Assembly: GCA_002307725.1 (NCBI GenBank)
Contig: DBUB01000004.1
Span: 1 to 64,000 of the forward strand
DNA length: 64,000 bases
From: Alphaproteobacteria bacterium UBA1301
GTDB taxonomy: Bacteria; Pseudomonadota; Alphaproteobacteria; Micropepsales; Micropepsaceae
Direction: 5' to 3'
The notes under the pieces were generated by a model. The model saw nothing but the letters and a program-made list of their open reading frames with translations, had not been told where the DNA came from and searched no databases. The position numbers were made by a program, and so were the translations under genes. Position 1 is the stretch's first letter. Every line of letters begins with the position of its first letter. Shown here piece after piece: positions 8,594 through 16,223 of this stretch.

Positions 8594-8805
8594 CGGTTAG
8601 CGTTCGGCAGGGTGCCGATCTTCACCAAAAACCACAACTCACGTTATTCCAAATCGCAGTATTATTCCACACTTTCGTTACATTTCTGCAATTTATGGCA
8701 AAATATCGTTTCGAAACTGAAACTATTTGACCGTGTGCCGCATTTCAATTTCCGATTGCGCGCCTATATCTCTTCCATCGTTTTCATTTTCCCGGGGAGG
8801 CCGTG

Positions 8806-9024
8806 ATGAAATTGCGAGCCCAGTTCGTGATCGACATAACCGTGGCAGATTTCGTCGAAGCAGCCGCGCATCAGAAGCACCTCGCGGTGTTTCTGCAAAA
8901 GCTCAAGCAGCAGTATGGCAATGCCACTTTGACCATGCGCGAGCGCCGCCAACCGAAGCTCGCCAGTCGGCCAAAGCTCGTACGCCAGGCCGCCGCAAAC
9001 ACCGTCCTTGCAGTCGCCGAATAG
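8806..9024 (+). CDS. Small hypothetical protein upstream of a MarR-like gene
   Basis: A 72-residue frame with GGGGAGG five bases before the ATG. The first half (FVIDITVADFVEAAAHQKHLAVFLQKLKQQ) looks like an amphipathic helix pair; the second half is basic (MRERRQPKLASRPKL). I do not recognise a family. It lies downstream of an AT-rich promoter-like stretch (8600-8790) and 41 bases upstream of the MarR-like gene, so the two could be one transcript. Confidence 0.55.
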   Translation: MKLRAQFVIDITVADFVEAAAHQKHLAVFLQKLKQQYGNATLTMRERRQPKLASRPKLVRQAAANTVLAVAE

Positions 9025-9065
9025 TGACCGCCCCCAGCTCCATACCGTGATCTTGGACCCGTGGA

Positions 9066-9392
9066 ATGAACGCCGCCGCTAAGATCTTATCTGCATTGAA
9101 CGCCTTGTCGGTTCGCTGCAGAGATGACGATCTTAGCCGCATCAAAGTGTTTCTTGATGTCTGCATACACAACGGAATCTGCATCGGGGACATCGCCGAA
9201 CTCAGTGGCCTGAGCGTGACCAAAGTTTCGCGCGCCGTTGAAGCTTTGCGCATGGCGGGCGAACAGGGCCTCGTGGAAGTGCACCACCATCCGTCGGACG
9301 GGCGCCGGCGGCTGGTTTTCCTGACCGAGGACGGCATGCAACTGCGCGACCAGATAGAACTCATCTTTGTCGATGCGCCCCCTCCCGGATAG
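9066..9392 (+). CDS. MarR-like winged-helix regulator
   Basis: The 108-residue protein is a single winged helix: IKVFLDVCIHNGICIGDIAELSGLSVTKVSRAVEALRMAG is the helix-turn-helix, and HHHPSDGRRRLVFLTEDGMQLRDQI forms the wing with the family D-x-R-R motif. It is shorter than a typical MarR protein (about 140) and lacks most of the N-terminal dimerisation helix. Its targets are not evident; the small gene before it or wrbA after it are candidates. There is no strong ribosome site at 9066, so the start is uncertain. Confidence 0.75.
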   Translation: MNAAAKILSALNALSVRCRDDDLSRIKVFLDVCIHNGICIGDIAELSGLSVTKVSRAVEALRMAGEQGLVEVHHHPSDGRRRLVFLTEDGMQLRDQIELIFVDAPPPG

Positions 9393-9463
9393 CGCTTTTT
9401 CCCGTGTTTTCTGCCCCCACGGGCGCAATAGCTCTATCGCTGTCGCGCACGCGGGGCAGAAAA

Positions 9464-10063
9464 TTATCCGTGCAGTTTGGCAGCCACTTCGGCGATGCGG
9501 CGGCCTTGATAGCGCGCCCCAGCGAGTTCGTTTTCGCTCGGCTGGCGCGAGCCATCACCACCGGTGAGCGTGGACGCGCCGTAAGGCGTGCCGCCAGTGA
9601 TTTCGTCGAGCGTCATCTGGCCGGCGTGACCGTAATCGAGACCAACGATCACCATGCCGAAGTGCAAGAGGTTGGTGATGATCGTGAACAGCGTCGTTTC
9701 CTGGCCGCCGTGCTGAGTGGCGGTGGAGGTGAAGGCGCCGCCGACTTTGCCGTTGAGCGCACCACGCGCCCACAGCCCGCCGGCCTGATCGAGAAAGTTC
9801 GCCATCTGTGACGTCATGCGGCCGAACCGCGTGCCGCTGCCGACGACGATCGCGTCGTAGTTCGCGAGGTCTTCCACATTGGCGACCGGCGCCTTCTGGT
9901 CGACCTTGTAGTGCGACTTGACGGCGATGTCGTGTGGCACCAGTTCGGGCACGCGCTTGATGTCGACGGTGGCGCCGACTTCCCGCGCCCCGGCAGCGAC
10001 GGCTTCCGCCATCGTCTCGATATGGCCGTAGGATGAGTAATAGAGAACCAGAACTTTGGGCAT
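9464..10063 (-). CDS. wrbA: NAD(P)H:quinone oxidoreductase WrbA
   Basis: A flavodoxin-fold enzyme that reduces quinones by two electrons and so limits redox cycling. The 199-residue length is normal. The FMN phosphate loop YYSSYGHIETMA is at residues 8-19, and GSGTRFGRMTSQMANFLD and STATQHGGQETT are typical WrbA blocks. AAGGAGT precedes the ATG at 10063. It follows the pirin gene on the same strand after 81 bases that contain a palindromic element, so co-transcription is possible but not assured. Both neighbours fit a redox-stress theme. Confidence 0.95.
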   Translation of the reverse strand: MPKVLVLYYSSYGHIETMAEAVAAGAREVGATVDIKRVPELVPHDIAVKSHYKVDQKAPVANVEDLANYDAIVVGSGTRFGRMTSQMANFLDQAGGLWARGALNGKVGGAFTSTATQHGGQETTLFTIITNLLHFGMVIVGLDYGHAGQMTLDEITGGTPYGASTLTGGDGSRQPSENELAGARYQGRRIAEVAAKLHG

Positions 10064-10092
10064 GACGTACTCCTTGAAGTTTTATGTCTGTC

Positions 10093-10135
10093 GCGCAATT
10101 TGTCCGAAAACCGCTTCGCACTTTTCGGATTGCGC
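10093..10135. repeat. Intergenic palindrome (TCCGAAAA...TTTTCGGA type)
   Basis: TCCGAAAA (10103-10110) and TTTTCGGA (10122-10129) are flanked by GCGCAA (10093-10098) and TTGCGC (10130-10135). It is related to the element at 7740-7782 and lies between the pirin gene and wrbA, where it could attenuate or stabilise the transcript. Confidence 0.8.
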
Positions 10136-10144
10136 TCCTTTGGA

Positions 10145-10843
10145 TTAAGCGGCGTCCACCAGGACGATTTCGGATTCTTCCAACGCGGTGACGGTGAATG
10201 TTTCGAGCTCGGAGATGGCCGCGCCGTCGCGCGTATTCACTTTGACCCCGTTGATCTCCACCGCGCCGGTGGCCGGGACCAGATAGGCGTGGCGCGATTT
10301 GCCGAGCTTGTAGTCCGCGGTTTCACCTTGCTTCAGCGTGGCGCCGACGACGCGCGCATCGGTACGGATCGGCAGCGCCTCGCTATCTTCGGCAAAGCCG
10401 CTGGCCAGCGTCACGAAACGCCCCGAGCGGTCGCCTTTCGGAAACGGCTTGGAACCCCAAGCGGGCGCGCCGCCTTTTTCGCGCGGCAGAATCCAAATCT
10501 GGAAAATCTTGGTGAGATCGGGTTCCTGATTGTATTCGGCATGACGCACGCCGGTGCCCGCGCTCATCACTTGCACATCGCCCGCAACCGTGCGGCCTTT
10601 GTTGCCCAGCGAATCCTGATGGGTGATGGCGCCTTCGCGCACATAAGTGATGATCTCCATGTCGGCATGGGGATGCGGCGGAAACCCGGCACCGGCCGCA
10701 ATCTCGTCGTCGTTCCACACCCGGAGGTCGCCCCAATGGACGCGGGCCGGGTCATAATAGTTGGCGAACGAGAAATGATGGCGGGCGTTGAGCCAGCCGT
10801 GATCGGCATGGCCGAGGTTGTTGAAAGGTCTGACGTCGATCAT
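10145..10843 (-). CDS. Pirin family protein (bicupin)
   Basis: The 232-residue protein has the pirin N-cupin: HHFSFANYYDP, then GFPPHPHADMEIITYV with the metal-binding histidines, and GDVQVMSAGTGVRHAEYN. Bacterial pirins of the YhaK type are iron-containing redox sensors or quercetinase-like enzymes. I start at the ATG at 10843, whose product opens MIDVRPFNNLGHADHGWL, the usual pirin start; the longer frame to 11110 runs through the promoter and into lysR. It is divergent from a lysR gene, with an operator-like repeat between them, and is probably that regulator's target. Confidence 0.92.
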   Translation of the reverse strand: MIDVRPFNNLGHADHGWLNARHHFSFANYYDPARVHWGDLRVWNDDEIAAGAGFPPHPHADMEIITYVREGAITHQDSLGNKGRTVAGDVQVMSAGTGVRHAEYNQEPDLTKIFQIWILPREKGGAPAWGSKPFPKGDRSGRFVTLASGFAEDSEALPIRTDARVVGATLKQGETADYKLGKSRHAYLVPATGAVEINGVKVNTRDGAAISELETFTVTALEESEIVLVDAA

Positions 10844-10930
10844 TTGAAACGCTCCTGGCGGCTGGTCGATGACCTTGGCCGCCCTTCTGTTGCCGCCAAT
10901 AGGTATTGATTGGGAGCGTGAACAGAAATA

Positions 10931-10954
10931 GAAACAATCGAAACACATTGTTTC
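10931..10954. promoter_or_regulatory. Candidate LysR operator between pirin and lysR genes
   Basis: GAAACAAT-CGAAACAC-ATTGTTTC is a perfect 8-base inverted repeat with an 8-base spacer, lying 13 bases before the lysR start and 88 bases before the pirin start. Position and symmetry fit the autoregulatory binding site typical of divergently arranged lysR genes. Confidence 0.65.
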
Positions 10955-10966
10955 CTGGAGTTTGCG

Positions 10967-11890
10967 ATGGGCGCCCTGCCCGATTTGGAAGCCCTGGCGG
11001 TGTTCGCCAAAGTGGCGGAATTCCGCTCTTTTGCCCGTGCCAGCGCCGAGCTGAAGCTGTCCAAGCCCACCGTCTCCAAAGCGGTGACGCGGCTGGAGCA
11101 GCGCCTCCACACCACCCTTTTCAACCGCACGTCACGTCGTCTCGCGCTGACCGAGGCGGGCGAAAAGCTCGTCGCGCGCGCCGGCGCCATGTTGGCGGAA
11201 GGCGAAGCCGCCGAAGCCGAGGCCCTCAACCAGAGCCAGAGCCCGCGCGGAACTTTGCGCATCGCCGCGCCGATGAGTTTCGGCGTGCTCCACATTGCGC
11301 CGCTGTTGCCGGAGTTCTTCCGTCAGTACCCGGAGGTTTCGATCGATTTGCACCTAAGCGACGATCTGGTCGACATCGTCGGCGAAGGCTTCGACGGCGC
11401 GATCCGCATTGCGGCGCTGCCGGATTCCTCGCTGGTGGCGCGGCGGCTGTGCGGCATGCCGATCCATCTGGTGGCGGCGCCATCGTATCTAGAGGCGCAC
11501 GGGCGGCCCAAGCATCCGCTGCATTTGAGCGAACATGCCGCCCTCGCCTATTCCTATTCGCCGCGCCAAGGCGTCTGGCAGTTCAAGAAGAAAACCGGCG
11601 AAGTTGCGAGCGTGCGTCCTGTCGGCCCGCTCCGCGTCAACAACGGCGAGGCGATGCTGCCGTCCATCCTCGCCGGTGTCGGTGTTGCCATCCTGCCCGA
11701 ATTCCTGGTGCATGAGGCGCTGGCGAAAAAGCAGGTGGAAATCCTACTGCCCGACTGGTCGCTGCCCGAAGGCGCGATCTATTGGGTAACGCCGCCAGGT
11801 GGGCCGAAGCCAGCGCGCGTGACGGCGTTCGGGGATTTTCTGGCGAAGATGTTGGGAAGGAAGACCAAATCTACAAGCGCCGCGATATAG
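10967..11890 (+). CDS. LysR family transcriptional regulator
   Basis: The 307-residue protein has the LysR helix-turn-helix at residues 6-65 (FAKVAEFRSFARASAELKL, then SKPTVSKAVTRLEQRL and LFNRTSRRLALTEAGE). An effector domain follows (RGTLRIAAPMSFGVLHIAPLL, RQYPEVSIDLHLSDD). It belongs to the CrgA/DmlR-like subgroup. CTGGAG precedes the ATG. It is divergent from the pirin gene and presumably regulates it. Its last 20 or so codons are similar to a fragment at 13126-13188 on the far side of the TIR-like gene. Confidence 0.93.
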   Translation: MGALPDLEALAVFAKVAEFRSFARASAELKLSKPTVSKAVTRLEQRLHTTLFNRTSRRLALTEAGEKLVARAGAMLAEGEAAEAEALNQSQSPRGTLRIAAPMSFGVLHIAPLLPEFFRQYPEVSIDLHLSDDLVDIVGEGFDGAIRIAALPDSSLVARRLCGMPIHLVAAPSYLEAHGRPKHPLHLSEHAALAYSYSPRQGVWQFKKKTGEVASVRPVGPLRVNNGEAMLPSILAGVGVAILPEFLVHEALAKKQVEILLPDWSLPEGAIYWVTPPGGPKPARVTAFGDFLAKMLGRKTKSTSAAI

Positions 11891-11915
11891 CAGTGGATGG
11901 GTGGCTCGCACGGTG

Positions 11916-12992
11916 TCAGCGAAATGCGTTGAATGCCTTCAACAATTTCATCGTCGCTTCCATGTTGAGTTCATCTCCCTTGTACCGGCACTCGTACAGA
12001 CCCTGCAAATTTGATGGGAGCTTAGCTCCCTCCTCGACCAACAAAATAAAGTTCTTTCCATACAACGCCATGGAAGCCCCGATTTCAATCAGCACGTTAC
12101 CGTTCACTTGGGGCACTTCAGTGCCGTCTTTCTCGTAGAGAACTCCTTCCACACCGACGTGAATTACCGCGGCCTGACACAGGCGCATATCATCCATGAC
12201 TTTTTCTGGCACGGGTTTCGCGGCAGCTTCGCGTTCCTGTGCAACAACCGCTTCAAATTTGCCAAACGCCACAAGCTCCTTAACTTGCTCCAGTATCTTC
12301 TTATTCTTCCCGTGGGTGATGAAAACGCGATTGCCCTTCTCACCTCGCACATCTGGAGTCGATAGCTCGACTGGGGCAAATTTTCCTTCTTGTGACTGTC
12401 GTACAGAACCGACAGGCGCCCCCCCCTCGTGGTCATCATCACCATGGATAGGCACCTCGTGGAATCCTCCATTCTGGACAAACGCCGTAGCCACCTCTTC
12501 GTTAAAATCAAACCGCGTCGGTTGCCCCTTCCGACCGATCGTGAGTTGCCCCAAATCTGCGCCCTGAGCGAGTTGGAAAAAACAGACTGCCTGATCATTC
12601 AAAATTTTGTCGTTGTCGGAGACCTCATTCCTGAAATGCTCGTGCCAGTGGGCGGCAACGTCTGTCGCAGTAACCTGTAACTCGTTTCTGTGTATAGCTC
12701 GCTCGACAATCGCCGCGTAAGGAGCGAGGTGAGAGATTTGCTCTTGAAGGACAAAAGCCAATCTCGAAAACTTGTCTTTCGCAAGGCGGCGTCCAGGCTC
12801 GGTAAGCTTCATCTTTCCGTTAGCGTCTTCGATTACTCCCCAATACTTCAGCGCGGAGATCTTACGCCCATCTAAAACACCACTATCGAGCACAGCTTTT
12901 GCCTCTGTGGTAGTTGCCCCCGTCGGCTTGGTGGCAAGGTAGCCACACACGGCAGTGACATCATCGATGGTTGTTCGAATTGGCAGCGACAA
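11916..12992 (-). CDS. TIR-like nucleotide-binding protein with N-terminal winged helix
   Basis: The 358-residue protein has two parts. Residues 1-80 look like a winged helix (TTTEAKAVLDSGVLDGRKISALKYWGVIED, then MKLTEPGRRLAKD). Residues 222-345 match the predicted nucleotide-binding TIR-like domain (PF10137 type): NRVFITHGKNKKILEQVKEL, QEREAAAKPVPEKVM, and NVLIEIGASMALYGKNFILLVEEG with a candidate catalytic Glu303. Such domains occur as NAD-consuming effectors in cyclic-nucleotide defence systems. The start is a TTG with GGAGG seven bases upstream. No cyclase or sensor gene is beside it, so it stands alone. Composition is AT-richer than its neighbours, and toxin-antitoxin genes lie next door, which suggests a mobile accessory patch. 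Substrate and trigger are unknown. Confidence 0.78.
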   Translation of the reverse strand: MSLPIRTTIDDVTAVCGYLATKPTGATTTEAKAVLDSGVLDGRKISALKYWGVIEDANGKMKLTEPGRRLAKDKFSRLAFVLQEQISHLAPYAAIVERAIHRNELQVTATDVAAHWHEHFRNEVSDNDKILNDQAVCFFQLAQGADLGQLTIGRKGQPTRFDFNEEVATAFVQNGGFHEVPIHGDDDHEGGAPVGSVRQSQEGKFAPVELSTPDVRGEKGNRVFITHGKNKKILEQVKELVAFGKFEAVVAQEREAAAKPVPEKVMDDMRLCQAAVIHVGVEGVLYEKDGTEVPQVNGNVLIEIGASMALYGKNFILLVEEGAKLPSNLQGLYECRYKGDELNMEATMKLLKAFNAFR

Positions 12993-13125
12993 GACTCATC
13001 CTCCATAATCGCGCGCCAAATATAAGAGGCTTTTATATAACCGTCAATTTAAATGACTTCTTATTGAACATAAGGAGAACTATCATTTGATGAGATAATC
13101 TAGTCAGGTCTGAGCACGCACAATC

Positions 13126-13188
13126 AAACCTCAACACGTCACCGCATTCGGCTATTTCGTGGCGAAGATGCTGGGGCGGAAGCGGTAG
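13126..13188 (+). pseudogene. Remnant of a lysR 3' end
   Basis: Read rightward from 13126, the frame gives KPQHVTAFGYFVAKMLGRKR and a TAG stop. The end of the intact LysR protein (lysR 3' end, 11801-11872) reads KPARVTAFGDFLAKMLGRK. The similarity is roughly 80 percent over about 50 bases and stops abruptly upstream. The two ends therefore bracket the TIR-like gene. It may be the scar of an insertion into, or recombination between, lysR paralogues. Confidence 0.6.
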
Positions 13189-13201
13189 GCTTCCACCAAA
13201 C

Positions 13202-13251
13202 AAATTGTATATACAATTTCTTGACAACTTGCGGCGCAAATTGTATATACA
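13202..13251 (+). promoter_or_regulatory. brnTA promoter with palindromic operator
   Basis: TTGACA at 13221-13226 and TATATA at 13244-13249 are separated by exactly 17 bases. A perfect 18-base palindrome AAATTGTATATACAATTT (13202-13219) sits just upstream of the -35, and a second near-copy AAATTGTATATACA (13238-13251) covers the -10. Two operator copies flanking a consensus promoter fit autorepression by the BrnA antitoxin. Transcription would start about at the brnT ATG (13255), so the message may be leaderless. Confidence 0.85.
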
Positions 13252-13254
13252 GAC

Positions 13255-13518
13255 ATGGAAATCGAATTCGATCCCGCCAAGGACGAAGCGAACCTTGCCA
13301 AACACGGTATTTCGCTCGCCCGCGCCGTCGATTTCGAAATCATCGCCTTCCGGGAAGACGCAAGACGAGCCTATGGCGAGACCCGCTTTCGTGGCTGGGG
13401 GCGGATCGACGGGGAATACTACTGCCTGGTCTTCACCCATCGCCAGCACCGGCTGCGCGCGATCAGCTTGCGCCGCGCCCATCAAAAGGAGATCGACCGT
13501 TATGTCCCGCAAGATTGA
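13255..13518 (+). CDS. brnT: BrnT family toxin
   Basis: BrnT is a RelE-fold ribonuclease toxin that is neutralised by BrnA. The 87-residue protein shows the family pattern: EFDPAKDEANLAKHGISLARAVDF at the start, RGWGRIDGEYYCLVFTHR in the middle, and LRAISLRRAHQKEIDRY at the end, containing the conserved R-x-I-S-x-R-x-A. The length is normal. The ATG follows the -10 box by only 5 bases, with no room for a normal ribosome site. brnA overlaps its 3' end by 17 bases, in the usual toxin-first order of this family. Confidence 0.93.
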   Translation: MEIEFDPAKDEANLAKHGISLARAVDFEIIAFREDARRAYGETRFRGWGRIDGEYYCLVFTHRQHRLRAISLRRAHQKEIDRYVPQD

Positions 13519-13753
13519 CAAGACCAATCCCATCTGGACAAAGCGGGATTTCGCCAAGGCCAAGCCGGCCAGCGAACTGCCGCCGGACATCCTCGCCGCT
13601 TTTCCGAAGACACGCGGCCCGCAAAAGACGCCGAAGAAAGTGCCCGTCTCGCTGCGGTTAAGCCCGGAGGTGGTGAAACACTTCCGCGCCAGCGGCCCAG
13701 GCTGGCAAGCGCGCATCGACGAAACCTTGCGCAAGGCGATGCGGCACGGCTGA
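13502..13753 (+). CDS. brnA: BrnA family antitoxin
   Basis: An 83-residue ribbon-helix-helix type antitoxin: KVPVSLRLSPEVVKHFRASGPGWQARIDETLRKAM is the DNA-binding and dimerisation region typical of BrnA, preceded by a flexible toxin-binding stretch (NPIWTKRDFAKAKPASELPPD). It binds BrnT and, with it, should repress the promoter at 13202-13251. I chose the ATG at 13502 inside the end of brnT; the longer frame from 13205 lies over brnT. Confidence 0.92.
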   Translation: MSRKIDKTNPIWTKRDFAKAKPASELPPDILAAFPKTRGPQKTPKKVPVSLRLSPEVVKHFRASGPGWQARIDETLRKAMRHG

Positions 13754-13762
13754 AAAATGCAG

Positions 13763-14056
13763 CTACGCCACGCGCAGCGCGCGTTCCACGGCTTTCGGTT
13801 CCAGCTCGATCACTTTGAGCAGAATCCGGGCCGAACGTTCGGGTTGGCGACGGCCTTGCTCCCAATCCTTCACCGCCGATTTGGCAAAACCGAAGCGTGC
13901 AGCGAATGCCTCGCGTGTGAGATCGAGCGACGCCCGTATGGCGCGGACATCCACCTCTTCGGGGACATGCACGACAAAGCCCTCGGTCTCTTCGCCGCGC
14001 ACGAACGCGCGGGCCCGGCGGGCACTCTTCAACAATCTCTCACCGGCCTTTGACAC
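13763..14056 (-). CDS. XRE-family helix-turn-helix protein (antitoxin-like)
   Basis: The 97-residue protein has an N-terminal basic stretch, then an XRE helix-turn-helix: RAIRASLDLTREAFAARFGF, then AKSAVKDWEQGRRQPERSARILLKVI. This layout, with the C-terminal HTH following about 40 residues, is that of HigA/MqsA-like antitoxins that pair with RelE-type toxins. No toxin gene is next to it on the same strand, so it may be an orphan or a stand-alone regulator. The start is GTG. It converges on brnA with 9 bases between stops. Confidence 0.8.
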   Translation of the reverse strand: MSKAGERLLKSARRARAFVRGEETEGFVVHVPEEVDVRAIRASLDLTREAFAARFGFAKSAVKDWEQGRRQPERSARILLKVIELEPKAVERALRVA

Positions 14057-14406
14057 GACGCATCACTCCCTTGCCCCGGTCAGTATAGTGCGGCATTGCC
14101 GCCATTGAACATTCCCCGTGTTGGCGACGCCAACAGCCGTCAAATTATCTCAGAACGCAAAACAGGCAATTCCGCCTTTGTTTTGCCATGCCATCACGCA
14201 TACCTTAGAAACATTCTAGGTATGTCGAGAACGCGTTTGTGACGTAGCGCCTGCGGGGCCTTTACTCGTCGGCGAAATGCCGGATGCCACACCCGAGAAA
14301 AAGCCGACGCGCGAGATCAAACGCGCGCATCCTCTCTCGCCATCCTCTTTGTCGCCTGCCGTGGGTTCGGACGTTTTCCCTTTTCTCCTCAACACATGGA
14401 ATTGTC
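14057..14406. other. Regulatory gap before poxB
   Basis: About 350 bases without a supported gene. An inverted repeat with one bulged base lies at 14199-14224: CATACCTTAGA, a loop AACAT, then TCTAGGTATG. It could be an operator or a small terminator. The reading frame of poxB stays open upstream to 14284, but those residues are not conserved in the enzyme. Confidence 0.5.
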
Positions 14407-16128
14407 ATGGCTGAAAGCATTGCTCATTTTATCGCCCGCACCCTTGCCGAAGCAGGCGTTGAACGGATTTGGGGCGTCACCGGCGATTCCCTCAACGGCC
14501 TTTCCGACAGTCTACAGCGGCTCAAGCAAATCCGCTGGATGGGCACACGCCACGAGGAAGTCGCCGCTTTTGCCGCCGGTGCCGAAGCCCATCTGACCGG
14601 CAAGCTGGCGGTATGTGCCGGCTCGTGCGGACCGGGCAATTTGCATCTCATCAACGGGTTGTTCGACTGCCAGCGTAGCCATGTGCCGGTGCTGGCGATT
14701 GCTGCGCATATTCCCTCCGCCGAAATCGGCACCGGCTATTTCCAAGAAACCCATCCGCAGGAATTGTTCCGCGAGTGCAGCGTTTATTGCGAGATGGTCA
14801 CCAATCCCGAACAGATGCCGCGCGTGTTGGAGATCGCCATGCGCAGCGCCATCTTGAAAAAGGGCGTGGCGGTGATCGTGCTGCCCGGCGACGTCGCGTT
14901 GCAAGCGATGCCGGAAGGCATCGACGTGCGCTGGGCCACACCACAAGACCCGGTGGTGCTGCCGCCGGAACGCGAGGTCGACAGCCTGGCGGCAATGCTC
15001 AACAGCTCCGACAAGATCACGATTCTCGCCGGTGCGGGCTGCGCCGGCGCGCGCGACGAAGTGTTGAAGCTCGCCGCGGCCTTGAAGGCCCCCATCGTGC
15101 ATGCCTTGCGCGGCAAGGAATTTGTCGAATACGCCAACCCCTATGATGTCGGCATGACCGGCTTGATCGGCTTTGCCTCCGGCTATCACGCCATGGGCGC
15201 GGCCGATACGCTGCTGGTGCTGGGCTCGTCGTTCCCGTACCGCGCTTTCTATCCGGCCAAAGCCAAAATCGCCCAGATCGATACCCGGCCGGAAGCGCTC
15301 GGCGCCCACACCCAGATCGATCTTGGCCTGATCGGGGATATCAAGGCGACAATCGCGGCATTGCTGCCGAAGCTGGGCACCAAAACCAGCGACGCCTTCC
15401 TCACCACCGCGCGCGATCACTATACCAAGGCGCGCAAGGACCTCGACGCACTGGCGACCGACGATGGTGCGAAGGGGCAGATTCATCCGCAATACCTCGC
15501 CAAGCTGATCAGCGAAAAGGCGGCGGACGATGCCGTGTTCACTTGCGATGTCGGCACCCCGACGGTGTGGGCGGCACGCTACGTCGCCATGAATGGCAAA
15601 CGGCGGCTGATCGGCTCGTTCACCCACGGCTCGATGGCCAATGCCATGTCGCAAGCTTTGGGCGCCCAAGGCATCGATCCGAAACGCCAAGTGGTGGCGA
15701 TGTGCGGCGACGGCGGCTTCGCCATGCTGATGGGCGACATTCTCACCCTGCGCCAGCTCGATCTGCCGGTGAAGATCGTCATCTTCCATAACCGCAGCCT
15801 CGGCTTCGTGGCGATGGAGATGAAAGCGGGCGGTTATCTGTCGGACGATACCGACCTCAACAGCCCCGATTTCACCAAAGTGGCCGAAGCCATCGGCATC
15901 AAAGGCATCCGGGTGGAAGACGCCAAGGCGCTACCCGCGGCGCTCGACGAAGCCTTCACTCATCCCGGCCCGGTGCTGGTCGATGTGATGACAGCCAAGC
16001 AGGAACTCGCCATGCCGCCGCAAATCACCCTCGAACAAGCCAAGGGCTTCAGCCTTTATATGATGCGCGCCATTATCAACGGCCGCGGCGACGAGTTAAT
16101 CGAATTGGCCAAAACCAACTGGCGATAG
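14407..16128 (+). CDS. poxB: Pyruvate dehydrogenase (quinone), pyruvate oxidase type
   Basis: PoxB oxidatively decarboxylates pyruvate to acetate and CO2 and passes electrons through FAD to ubiquinone at the membrane. The 573 residues match the usual 572. The catalytic glutamate for ThDP activation is in GTRHEEVAAFAAGAEA, the ThDP/Mg motif is CGDGGFAMLMGDILTLRQLDLPVKIVIFHN, and the C-terminal membrane-binding tail ends DELIELAKTNWR. I start at the ATG at 14407, just before AESIAHFIARTLAEAGV. A palindromic element follows the stop. Confidence 0.95.
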   Translation: MAESIAHFIARTLAEAGVERIWGVTGDSLNGLSDSLQRLKQIRWMGTRHEEVAAFAAGAEAHLTGKLAVCAGSCGPGNLHLINGLFDCQRSHVPVLAIAAHIPSAEIGTGYFQETHPQELFRECSVYCEMVTNPEQMPRVLEIAMRSAILKKGVAVIVLPGDVALQAMPEGIDVRWATPQDPVVLPPEREVDSLAAMLNSSDKITILAGAGCAGARDEVLKLAAALKAPIVHALRGKEFVEYANPYDVGMTGLIGFASGYHAMGAADTLLVLGSSFPYRAFYPAKAKIAQIDTRPEALGAHTQIDLGLIGDIKATIAALLPKLGTKTSDAFLTTARDHYTKARKDLDALATDDGAKGQIHPQYLAKLISEKAADDAVFTCDVGTPTVWAARYVAMNGKRRLIGSFTHGSMANAMSQALGAQGIDPKRQVVAMCGDGGFAMLMGDILTLRQLDLPVKIVIFHNRSLGFVAMEMKAGGYLSDDTDLNSPDFTKVAEAIGIKGIRVEDAKALPAALDEAFTHPGPVLVDVMTAKQELAMPPQITLEQAKGFSLYMMRAIINGRGDELIELAKTNWR

Positions 16129-16141
16129 CTTCCCCCTCACC

Positions 16142-16218
16142 CGGTTCGCCTAAGCACTTACGACGCTTGCGCACCGTAAGTGCAAGGCGAACCGCCCTCT
16201 CCCACAGTGGGGAGAGGG
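16142..16218. terminator. Double hairpin between convergent poxB and rubrerythrin genes
   Basis: The first hairpin pairs CGGTTCGCC (16142-16150) with GGCGAACCG (16186-16194) and GCACTTACG (16154-16162) with CGTAAGTGC (16175-16183). The second pairs CCCTCTCCC (16195-16203) with GGGAGAGGG (16210-16218). Together they fill the space between two stops and should end transcription from both sides. CCCTCTCCC-type hairpins recur between alphaproteobacterial genes. Confidence 0.7.
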
Positions 16219-16223
16219 CAATC

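Noticed and set aside
14512..15789. 425-codon minus-strand frame opposite poxB
   Set aside because: His/Arg/Ala-rich shadow frame of a full-length, motif-complete PoxB.
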